This document shows positions 50,537-59,430 of a DNA stretch of 64,000 nucleotides, one piece after another. The position numbers and the translations under genes were made by a program. Origin of the DNA: Streptomyces litmocidini (lineage in GTDB: Bacteria; Actinomycetota; Actinomycetes; Streptomycetales; Streptomycetaceae). The notes beneath the pieces are model-generated. The model was not told the origin of the DNA. It saw nothing but the letters and a program-made list of their open reading frames with translations, and did no database searches. The DNA lies in contig NZ_BMTQ01000004.1 in assembly GCF_014649755.1 (NCBI RefSeq), positions 496,001 to 560,000 of the forward strand. The letters are read 5' to 3'. Position 1 is the stretch's first letter. Each line of letters begins with the position of its first letter.

Positions 50537-52435
50537 GTGAGCGGAACCCCCGAAGGACCGGTGCACCCAGAGCCGGCGGAGACACACGCGGCCGAACCCG
50601 CACTCACGGAGCGTCACCCCGCACGCCGGGCGGCCGAACTCCGCGACTACCGGGCCGCCTTCCGGGTCGCCCAGCTCGCCATGGCCGTGGTCGACGAGGA
50701 CGGCGTCGTCATCGCCGCCAACGACTCCTTGGGCACCCTCCTGGGCGCCGAGCCCGCGGCGCTCCGGGAGCAGGCCGCGGCCGACCTCGTGGACCTCGCC
50801 TCCGACGGCCGCACCTGGCACGCCTACCGCGAGGTGCTCGGCGGCCGCCGCTCCCGCTTCCGCTGCACCCGCCGCCTCAAGCACGCCGACGGGCGCTCGC
50901 TGTGGGCCGAGGTCACCGTCGCCCCCGTCCCCGACAGCCGGCGCGTCCTGCTGTCGATCGCGGACATCAGCGAGCGGCGCGAGCTCCACGCCCGGCTGCG
51001 CCACCTCCAGATGCACGACCCGGTGACCCGGCTGCCCAACCGCGCGCTGTTCTTCGAGCGCCTCTCGGCGGCCCTGGAGGTCGCGGCCCAGGACGCCGCG
51101 GTCGCCGAGGCCTGCGCGCGGCACGGCTCCCGGGAGTTCCCCCGGTCGCACGAGTCACACGAGTCGTACGAGTCGTACGGCTATGGCAGAACAGGGCGGA
51201 TCGGCCTCTGCTACCTGGACCTCGACGGCTTCAAGGCGGTCAACGACACCCTCGGCCACCGGGTCGGCGACCGGCTCCTGGCCGCCGTCGCCACCCGGCT
51301 GACGGAGTGCGCGGACAGCGACGGCTACACCCGCAACGGCGGCCACCTCGTGGCGCGGCTCGGCGGCGACGAGTTCGCGATCCTGGTCGAGGACTCCACC
51401 GGCACGGAACAACTGGCGGACCTGGCGCGCTCGGTGCTCGACGCGTTGCAGCACCCCTTCGACCTGGGCGGTCAGCGGCTCTCGGTCTCCGCCTCGATCG
51501 GCGTGGTCGAGCGGGCGGCGCCCGGGACGACGGCGACCGCCCTGATGCAGGACGCGGACACCACGCTGTACTGGGCGAAGGCGGACGGCAAGGCCCGCTG
51601 GACGCTCTTCGACCCGGAGCGCAACGCCCACCGCATGACCAGGCAGTCGCTCTCCTCCACCCTGCGACCGGCCGTGGAGCGCGGGGAGTTCACCCTGGAG
51701 TACCAGCCGCTGGTGGACCTGACCGACGGGGCGGTCCGCGGAGTGGAGGCGCTGGTGCGCTGGAACCACCCGCAGTTCGGCCCGCTCCCGCCGAATCGGT
51801 TCATCGGGATCGCCGAGGAGGACGGCTCCATCGTGGAACTGGGCCGGTGGGTGCTCCGCACCGCCTGCCGCCAGGCCCGGCAGTGGCAGAAGGACCATCC
51901 GCGCGAGCGCCCGATCTTCGTCAGCGTCAACGTGGCGGTCCGCCAGGTCTGGGACTCCGACCTGGTCGCGGACGTGGCCGGCATCCTCGCGGAGACCGGT
52001 CTCGCACCGCACCTGCTCCAGCTGGAGCTGACCGAGTCCGCGGTGATGGGCTCGAACGGCCGGCCGCTCCAGGCCCTCCAGGCGCTGAGCGACATGGGCG
52101 TGCGGATCGCGATCGACGACTTCGGCACCGGCTATTCGAACCTCGCCTATCTGAGCCGGCTGCCGGTCTCCGTGCTCAAGCTGGACGGCTCCTTCGTCCG
52201 GGGCTTCCAGGACGAGGAGCACGCCAATCCGGCGGACGAACTGATCGTCGAGGCGCTCGTGCACCTGGCGCACCGGCTCGGCCTCACCGTGACCGCGGAG
52301 TGCGTCGAGACGGCCGGGCAGGCCAGCCGGCTGCGCCGGATCGGCTGCGACACCGGGCAGGGCTGGCTGTACTCGCGGGCGGTGGCCCCGGACCGCATCG
52401 CCGCGCTGATCGGCACGGAGCCGCTTCCCGTATAG
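50537..52435 (+). CDS. cdgA: PAS-GGDEF-EAL cyclic-di-GMP enzyme (CdgA-like)
   Basis: 632 aa, no membrane span. A PAS domain (about 35-150: AQLAMAVVDEDGVVIAAND, VLLSIADISERREL) precedes a GGDEF domain (about 155-365) with an intact RLGGDEF at 275-280. The EAL domain (about 370-625) has GVEALVRWNHP (EAL at 404-406) and IAIDDFGTGYSNLAYLSRLP. Both catalytic signatures look complete, so it may make and break c-di-GMP, the BldD ligand that controls development. The GTG at 50537 has GGGAG upstream. A short repeat (SHESHESYESYGYG, about 204-217) is inserted early in the GGDEF domain. The cdgA name rests on synteny and architecture. Confidence 0.9.
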   Translation: MSGTPEGPVHPEPAETHAAEPALTERHPARRAAELRDYRAAFRVAQLAMAVVDEDGVVIAANDSLGTLLGAEPAALREQAAADLVDLASDGRTWHAYREVLGGRRSRFRCTRRLKHADGRSLWAEVTVAPVPDSRRVLLSIADISERRELHARLRHLQMHDPVTRLPNRALFFERLSAALEVAAQDAAVAEACARHGSREFPRSHESHESYESYGYGRTGRIGLCYLDLDGFKAVNDTLGHRVGDRLLAAVATRLTECADSDGYTRNGGHLVARLGGDEFAILVEDSTGTEQLADLARSVLDALQHPFDLGGQRLSVSASIGVVERAAPGTTATALMQDADTTLYWAKADGKARWTLFDPERNAHRMTRQSLSSTLRPAVERGEFTLEYQPLVDLTDGAVRGVEALVRWNHPQFGPLPPNRFIGIAEEDGSIVELGRWVLRTACRQARQWQKDHPRERPIFVSVNVAVRQVWDSDLVADVAGILAETGLAPHLLQLELTESAVMGSNGRPLQALQALSDMGVRIAIDDFGTGYSNLAYLSRLPVSVLKLDGSFVRGFQDEEHANPADELIVEALVHLAHRLGLTVTAECVETAGQASRLRRIGCDTGQGWLYSRAVAPDRIAALIGTEPLPV

Positions 52436-52450
52436 CGCCGGAGGCATGGA

Positions 52451-52489
52451 ACTGCCCCCGGCCGGAGGGACATTCCGGGCGGGGGCAGT
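52451..52489. terminator. Terminator between cdgA and chitinase
   Basis: ACTGCCCCCGGCC (52451-52463) pairs with GGGCGGGGGCAGT (52477-52489), one mismatch, loop 13 nt. It serves the converging genes. Confidence 0.75.
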
Positions 52490-52524
52490 GGCTCATCGGT
52501 TCAGCGGTGCGTTCGGGGGCGGGA

Positions 52525-54222
<1,698 letters not shown>

Positions 54223-54294
54223 GTGCTGCCTCCGGGAGGGGGTGGCGGTACGGAAGTTGGAGCAGTGATATCCGCCGCGTGAACAGCGCGTCAA

Positions 54295-54324
54295 TGGTCT
54301 GAACCAGATTGAGGACTAGACCAA
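54295..54324. promoter_or_regulatory. dre-like chitinase direct repeats
   Basis: TGGTCTGAACCA (54295-54306) and AGGACTAGACCAA (within 54312-54324) are two imperfect copies of the TGGTCTAGACCA element, arranged directly on the minus strand. Streptomyces chitinase promoters are known for such 12-bp direct repeats, which DasR binds. Confidence 0.72.
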
Positions 54325-54367
54325 TTTGATGAAGAAAGCCCTTGTCAGAGAGGTGAAGCACAAAAGG

Positions 54368-54400
54368 AAACCGCCCGCCACCATCGGTGACGAGCGGTTT
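54368..54400 (-). terminator. Hairpin downstream of the LLM oxidoreductase
   Basis: AAACCGC (54368-54374) pairs with GCGGTTT (54394-54400) with an inner CACC/GGTG stem. It lies about 65 bp beyond the oxidoreductase stop and could end that transcript before the chitinase promoter. Confidence 0.5.
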
Positions 54401-54463
54401 AAGGTTCACTTAGGGAAGGACGGCGGATCGTTCGAGGATGAACCAGGCGGCCCGGTTTTCGCG

Positions 54464-55534
54464 TTACTCCGACAGCTCCGGCAGCCCGTACGCGTCGGCG
54501 ATCAGCTCGTAGCTCCGCACCCGCTCCGCGCCGCCGTGCCCGTTGGCCGTGATCATCAGCTCGTCCGCACCCGTCCGCTTCCGCAGGTCGTCCAGGCCGA
54601 CGCGCACCTCGTCCGGCGTGCCGTACACGACGTTCGCGAGCCAGCCGTCGACGAACTCCCGCTCGGCGGGACCGAATCCGTACGCCTCCGCCTCCTCCGG
54701 CGTCGGCACCAGGCCCGGCCGGCCGGTGCGCAGCCGCAGCATCGCGAGCGCGCCGGCGAGGACCTGGCGGTGGGCCTCCGCCGCCTCCTCGGCGGCGAAC
54801 GCCGAGACGCCGATCATCGCGTACGGGGCGTCGAGGACCTCCGAGGGCCGGAAGGAGTCCCGGTAGAGGTCGAGCGCCGGGATCGTGTTCCTGGCCGAGA
54901 AGTGATGGGCGAAGGCGAAGGGCAGTCCGAGCAGCCCGGCGAGGCGGGCGCTGAAGCCGGAGGAGCCGAGCAGCCAGATCGGCGGCCGCCCCTTCGGGCC
55001 CTGCACCGGCCCCGGCACGGCGTGGATCCGGGCGTACGGATGGCCGTCCGGGAAGTCGTCGTCCAGGAACCGGGTCAGCTCGGCCAGCTGCTCGGGGAAG
55101 TCGTCGGCTCCCTCGTCGAGGGTGTCGGACCGGCGCAGGGCGGCGGCCGTGGCCCCGTCGGTGCCGGGCGCGCGGCCGAGGCCGAGGTCGACCCGGCCCG
55201 GGGCGAGGGCCTCCAGGGTGCCGAACTGCTCGGCGACGACGAGCGGGGCGTGGTTGGGCAGCATGACGCCGCCCGAGCCCAGCCGGATGCGCCGGGTGTG
55301 GGCCGCGAGGTGGGCGAGGATCACGGCCGGGGAGGAGGAGGCGACCCCGGGCATGGAGTGGTGCTCGGCCACCCAGTGCCGGTGGAAGCCGCGCCGCTCG
55401 GCGAGCCGGCTCAGCTCGACGCTCGTGGCGAGCGCCTGGGTCGCGGTCCGCCCGCTGCCGACGGTCACCAGGTCCAGTACGGACAGCGGTACGGGCGCGC
55501 TGCCCCGCGCCTCTCCTCGAATAGCGTCGGTCAC
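54464..55534 (-). CDS. LLM-class flavin-dependent oxidoreductase
   Basis: A 356-aa bacterial-luciferase-like monooxygenase. Family features are VELSRLAERRGFHRHWVAEH, the LGSGGVMLPNHAPLVVAEQF strand, APGRVDLGLGRAPGTD, PPIWLLGSSGFSARLAGLLG and FAFAHHFS. The protein starts at the GTG at 55534, which follows AGGAGGG. It is a single gene with no pathway neighbours, so the substrate is unknown. Confidence 0.88.
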   Translation of the reverse strand: MTDAIRGEARGSAPVPLSVLDLVTVGSGRTATQALATSVELSRLAERRGFHRHWVAEHHSMPGVASSSPAVILAHLAAHTRRIRLGSGGVMLPNHAPLVVAEQFGTLEALAPGRVDLGLGRAPGTDGATAAALRRSDTLDEGADDFPEQLAELTRFLDDDFPDGHPYARIHAVPGPVQGPKGRPPIWLLGSSGFSARLAGLLGLPFAFAHHFSARNTIPALDLYRDSFRPSEVLDAPYAMIGVSAFAAEEAAEAHRQVLAGALAMLRLRTGRPGLVPTPEEAEAYGFGPAEREFVDGWLANVVYGTPDEVRVGLDDLRKRTGADELMITANGHGGAERVRSYELIADAYGLPELSE

Positions 55535-55849
55535 CGTCGGGACCCTCCTCGGCACATGTGCGGATACATCCGGACCACAACAGGAGGGTGTCTCCGCTTA
55601 TTCCGCCCCGTCGCGGGCGGAAAATTTCTGCCGCGCGCCGGTGGCCGAACACCGACGTCACCGCCGCCGCGCACGCCCCTGACCTGAGGCTCCGTGCACC
55701 ACTCATGACATGGGCATATGCCAGGGTGTCGCGGCCCAGCCCAGGGGCCCGATCCGTCGCATCATTCTCGCCAACAGCCGCCCCGTGAAGGGCCCTTGGC
55801 GGTTATCGTGGTACGAAAGCTTGCGGTCACAACCTGGTAGGGGGAAACC
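55535..55849. other. 315-bp intergenic region before the IclR gene
   Basis: No gene is seen. It contains promoters for the divergent LLM and IclR genes and the 10-bp palindrome GGCATATGCC at 55713-55722, set in GACATGGGCATATGCCAGGG. This palindrome also occurs at 48087. An AT-richer patch GGAAAATTTCTGCCG lies near 55620. Confidence 0.5.
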
Positions 55850-56608
55850 GTGGCGCTGAAGCCCGAGCCCACCGCGCCGTTCCACTCGGTGCAATACGCC
55901 CTGCGCGTCCTCGAGACGGTCTCGCGGCACGGTGGCGGAGTGACGGACGTCCAGATCGCGCGCGAGACCGGCCTGCCCGTCGCCCACCTGTCCTCACTGC
56001 TCCTCATGCTCCGCCGCGAGGGGTACGTCGAGCAGGTCGCCGACGGCGCGTACGTGATCGGGGACTCCCTCGTCCTCCTCGGCTCCGGCCTGACCCGCCG
56101 CGAAGCCCTGGAGGCCAAGCTCCAGGAGACCCTGACCGAGCTCCGGGACTCCGTCGGCGCGGCGGTCTACATCAGCCGGTACATCGACGGCGAGGTGAAG
56201 ATCACCCAGTTCGCCGACGGCCCGCGCACGCCCAAGGTCAACGAGTGGGTGGACTTCCGCTCGGCCGCGCACGCCAGCGCGGTCGGCAAGTGCCTGCTCA
56301 CCCAGCTCGACCAGAACGGCCGCCGGGACCACCTCTCCCGGCACAAGATCGCCCGGCTGACCTCCCGGACGATCACCAGCGAGCGGATCCTCTTCTCGAA
56401 GCTCGACAGCCAGCCGGCGACCGTCCCCGTGCTCGACCTCCAGGAGTACGCGGTGGGCACGGTCTGCGCGGCCGTCCCGCTGACGGCGGGCTCGGCCGTG
56501 GGCTGCCTGGCGCTCTCCCTGCCGATCGAGCACGCCCACCGGCTGCGCGCCGCGGCGGACACGCTGAACCGCAGGGCCGCCCCGGTGGTGCTCTCGCTGG
56601 CGATCTGA
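55850..56608 (+). CDS. IclR-family transcriptional regulator
   Basis: 252 aa. The winged helix-turn-helix (about 10-70) has QYALRVLETVSRHGGGVTDV and LPVAHLSSLLLMLRREGYVE. The IclR effector domain (about 80-250) has SVGAAVYISRYIDGEVKITQ, the AAHASAVGKCLLTQL motif and CAAVPLTAGSAVGCLALSLP. The GTG at 55850 has GGGGGAAACC upstream. No catabolic gene is adjacent (tRNA-Lys follows), so its targets lie elsewhere. IclR proteins of this core type often regulate development in Streptomyces, but nothing here shows that. Confidence 0.88.
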   Translation: MALKPEPTAPFHSVQYALRVLETVSRHGGGVTDVQIARETGLPVAHLSSLLLMLRREGYVEQVADGAYVIGDSLVLLGSGLTRREALEAKLQETLTELRDSVGAAVYISRYIDGEVKITQFADGPRTPKVNEWVDFRSAAHASAVGKCLLTQLDQNGRRDHLSRHKIARLTSRTITSERILFSKLDSQPATVPVLDLQEYAVGTVCAAVPLTAGSAVGCLALSLPIEHAHRLRAAADTLNRRAAPVVLSLAI

Positions 56609-56692
56609 GGCCGCGGCCGACCTGCTCGAGCCGGTCCCGCGGGGTGGTCGGAAGCACCCCTCGGGACCAGGTAGTATTTTCTCTGTCAGCAG

Positions 56693-56766
56693 GCGCCGCT
56701 AGCTCAGTTGGTTAGAGCAGCTGACTCTTAATCAGCGGGTCCGGGGTTCGAGTCCCTGGCGGCGCA
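56693..56766 (+). tRNA. tRNA-Lys (CTT), copy 2
   Basis: Identical over all 74 nt to the copy at 48808, with GTCAGCAG before and CAGACAG after also shared. The anticodon is CTT and no CCA is encoded. A TATTTTCTC stretch just upstream may belong to its promoter. Confidence 0.97.
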
Positions 56767-56774
56767 CAGACAGA

Positions 56775-56806
56775 GAAGGCCCCCTCACTCCGGTGAGGGG
56801 GCCTTC
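56775..56806. terminator. Terminator after tRNA-Lys copy 2
   Basis: A perfect 14-bp stem GAAGGCCCCCTCAC/GTGAGGGGGCCTTC with a TCCG loop. It also faces the converging response-regulator gene. Confidence 0.88.
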
Positions 56807-56847
56807 TCGTCGTGCCGGGGAGACCGCCCCCGGAGACACGCGAGGGC

Positions 56848-57510
56848 TCATGCCCTGAGGTACGTGAGGACGGCGAGGACCCGGCGGTGGCTGTCCTCGG
56901 CCGGCGGCAGGTCCAGCTTCGCCAGGATGTTCCCGATGTGCTTGCCGACGGCGGCCTCGGTCACGACCAGACGGCGGGCGATCGCCCCGTTGGAGCGGCC
57001 CTCCGCGACGAGGCCCAGGACCTCGCGCTCGCGCGGGGTCAGCGCCTCCAGCGGATCCCGGTGCCGTCGCAGCAGCTGCCGCACCACCTCCGGGTCGACG
57101 ACCGTGCCGCCGGCCGCGACCCGGGCCAGGGCGTCCGCGAACTCCTCCACCTGCCCCACCCGGTCCTTCAGGAGGTAGCCGACGCCCGTGCCGTCGCCCG
57201 CGTCGAGGAGGTCGGCGGCGTAGCTGCGCTGCACGTACTGGCTGAGGACCAGGACCGGCAGGGCCGGCCGCTCGGCGCGGAGCGCGACCGCCGCGCGCAG
57301 GCCCTCGTCCTGGAAGCCGGGCGGCATCCGGACGTCGGTCACGACGATGTCGGGCTCGTGGGCGGCGACCGCCTCGCGCAGGGCGTCGGCGTCGCCGACG
57401 GCGGCGACGACCTCGTGGCCGAACCGGGCCAGGAGCCCGATCAGCCCCTCCCGGAGGAGGACGCTGTCCTCGGCGAGGACGACGCGGAGCCTGTCGGCAG
57501 TGCGGGACAC
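56848..57510 (-). CDS. NarL/FixJ-family response regulator
   Basis: 220 aa. The receiver domain (LRVVLAEDSVLLREGLIGLL, phospho-Asp in DIVVTDVRMPPGFQDEG, YLLKDRVGQVEEF) is followed by a LuxR-type helix-turn-helix (LTPREREVLGLVAEGRSNGA, VVTEAAVGKHIGNILAKLDL). The GTG at 57510 has GGAGAT upstream. Its first 70 bp overlap the end of the kinase gene in another frame, so the two are co-transcribed and probably coupled. Confidence 0.92.
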   Translation of the reverse strand: MSRTADRLRVVLAEDSVLLREGLIGLLARFGHEVVAAVGDADALREAVAAHEPDIVVTDVRMPPGFQDEGLRAAVALRAERPALPVLVLSQYVQRSYAADLLDAGDGTGVGYLLKDRVGQVEEFADALARVAAGGTVVDPEVVRQLLRRHRDPLEALTPREREVLGLVAEGRSNGAIARRLVVTEAAVGKHIGNILAKLDLPPAEDSHRRVLAVLTYLRA

Positions 57511-58754
57511 GGGATCTCCACTCTCAGGAGGGTCGGCCCGCCCGGCGGGCTCATGATCGTCAGTGTGCCATCGAGGGCGGCGATCCGGTCGGCGAGCCCG
57601 GTGAGGCCGGAGCCCCGGGCCGGGTCGGCGCCGCCGTGCCCGTCGTCCTCGACGTCGAGCCGCAGGGCTCCGCCGGTGTGCCGGGCGGTGATCCGCGCCC
57701 GGCGGGCGCCGCTGTGCTTGCCGATGTTGGCGAGGGCCTCGCAGCCGGCGAAGTACGCGGCGCTCTCGACGGCGACGGGCAGCCGGGGCAGCGCGGAGAC
57801 CTCGGGGCCGACGTCGACGGGGACGGCGGAGCGGTCGGCGGCGTCGGCGAGCGCCGGGCCGAGTCCGTAGTCGGCGAGGACCTGCGGATGGATGCCGTGG
57901 ATCAGCTCGCGGAGCTCCGTCAGGACCTGCCCGGCCTGCGTGTGGGCCTTCTCCAGCTGCTCGGCGAGCGGGCCGCCGGGCGGGGCGTCGAGCCGGGCCA
58001 GGCCCAGGGTCATGGTGAGGGCGACCAGACGCTGCTGGGCCCCGTCGTGCAGGTCGCGCTCGATGCGGCGCCGCTCGGCCTCGAAGGCGTCGACGAGCCG
58101 GGCGCGGGAGGCGATGACCTCGCCGATCGCGCCCGGCCGCTCGGTCCCGCGCGGGGTGAGCAGGGCGCGGGCGAGGGCGGCGCGGGCCCCGGCGACGGCG
58201 GCGAGGGGATGGGCGAGGGCGACGAGGAGGACGGCGCCGAGGAGGGCGGCGACGAGTGCCTCGGGAAAGGTGGTGACCAGATACGCCTTGACGACCTTGG
58301 CCTCGTGGCCGTCCGCGGCGAGCTGGAGGGGCGCGCCGAGGAGGGCGAGGGGCAGGCCGACGCCGACGGCGAGGGCGAGGAGGTCGAGCGGCCACAGGAC
58401 GGTGGCGAGCAGCAGGGCGTACGCGAGCTCCCGCCAGGTGGCCTGTTCCCTCACCCGGGTCCGGAGCCAGGCGGCCAGGCCGGGGGCGGCGGGGACGCGG
58501 TGCGGGTCGGGGACGGGATCCAGGTCGACGAGGCGGAGCCGCAGGCGCTCGGCCCGGCCGAGGGCGAGCCCGGAGAGGAGGAGCAGCGGCAGCCCGACGA
58601 GGAACAGCGAGAACACCCCGAGGAGCAGGAGCACGGCACAGGCGAGGGCCCCGACGACGCCTCCGCCGGCCAGGTACCCGGCGGACCTCCACGGCCAGGA
58701 GCTGCGCGGGTACCGGGGTCCGGCGAGTGCCTGCCAGGGCGTACGGGGTTCCAT
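57441..58754 (-). CDS. Sensor histidine kinase (HisKA_3 type)
   Basis: 437 aa. The N-terminal half has about four to five membrane spans in two hydrophobic pairs (about 30-65 and 100-190; a Streptomyces sensor-like domain). The dimerisation/phospho-acceptor helix is ERRRIERDLHDGAQQRLVAL (His in LHDG), and the ATPase domain is ANIGKHSGARRARITARHTG with DDGHGGADPARGSGLTGLAD. The ATG at 58754 was chosen, with an in-frame GTG at 58763. It runs 70 bp into the regulator gene. The signal is unknown but probably membrane-related. Confidence 0.9.
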   Translation of the reverse strand: MEPRTPWQALAGPRYPRSSWPWRSAGYLAGGGVVGALACAVLLLLGVFSLFLVGLPLLLLSGLALGRAERLRLRLVDLDPVPDPHRVPAAPGLAAWLRTRVREQATWRELAYALLLATVLWPLDLLALAVGVGLPLALLGAPLQLAADGHEAKVVKAYLVTTFPEALVAALLGAVLLVALAHPLAAVAGARAALARALLTPRGTERPGAIGEVIASRARLVDAFEAERRRIERDLHDGAQQRLVALTMTLGLARLDAPPGGPLAEQLEKAHTQAGQVLTELRELIHGIHPQVLADYGLGPALADAADRSAVPVDVGPEVSALPRLPVAVESAAYFAGCEALANIGKHSGARRARITARHTGGALRLDVEDDGHGGADPARGSGLTGLADRIAALDGTLTIMSPPGGPTLLRVEIPCPALPTGSASSSPRTASSSGRG

Positions 58755-58825
58755 GGCGCCCACGGTAGGGCCGGGGGCGGGGCGGGGCCATGGTTCTGGA
58801 GGGCGTACGGAGGGTGGGGACGGCC

Positions 58826-59244
58826 CTACCCCCGGGGCGGCCTCCGGGCCTCAGGTGCGGGTTCCGGGCCGAGGAGGGCCGCCAGGCCCCTGGTCATGCC
58901 GGCGTCGTCGGTCTCGCTGCCGGGCGGGACCGCGTCGAGGGCGCGTCCGACGAAGACGGAGACCTCGGCGGCCCGGGAACGCAGGAAGGCGTCGCCGTCC
59001 GGTGAGCGCAGCAGGACGTTCAGCTCGCGCGCGACGTCCGTCGCCGTCGGCCGGCCCCGGACGTCTCCTTCGCCGACCGGCCGGAAGAGCCCTTCGGGGA
59101 GCGGTTCCCGGGCGAAGGTCCAGACGGCCGGGGCCGCCGCGTCGGCGTGAAGACGATCCGTACGGCGAAGGGGTCCTCCGGCCGGTACGTCAGGCGGGTC
59201 ACGGCCGGGACGCCGTGCCCGGGCGACAGCGGCAGGTCCATCAC
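58826..59244 (-). pseudogene. SsgA-like (SALP) sporulation protein gene with a 1-bp frameshift
   Basis: Two adjacent frames together spell an SsgA-family protein. The first, from 59244, gives MDLPLSPGHGVPAVTRLTY and RPEDPFAVRIVF. The second continues HADAAAPAVWTFAREPLPEG, LFRPVGEGDVRGR, SPDGDAFLRSRAAEVSVFV and AVPPGSETDD. The join needs TTCCAC where the sequence has TTCAC, i.e. one missing G on the + strand after 59149. Conservation reads on past the break, so this is either a recent loss or a sequencing slip. SALPs direct septum and spore-wall formation. The true start may lie upstream (in-frame LECELV), but no better start codon was found. Confidence 0.72.
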
Positions 59245-59325
59245 GAGCTCGCACTCCAGGCCCTGCTGCGCCTGCCCGGAGTGGTCCGCGACCCCCTGGA
59301 GGAGGCCGGTGGCCCGCGGGGGAGG

Positions 59326-59430
59326 CGTCCAGCCGTACGCCGTCCAGCCGTACGCCGTCCAGCCGTGCGCCGTCCAGCCGTGCGCCGTCCAGCCGTACGC
59401 CGTCCAGCCGTGCGCCGTCTAGCCGTACGC
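59326..59430. repeat. Tandem repeat of 15 bp, seven copies
   Basis: Seven units of CGTCCAGCCGTACGC / CGTCCAGCCGTGCGC, lying between the acyl-CoA synthetase end and the SsgA-like gene. On the minus strand each unit reads in frame as GWTAY or GWTAH. The first unit has TAG where the others have TGG and so supplies the synthetase stop codon (59419-59421). Confidence 0.85.
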
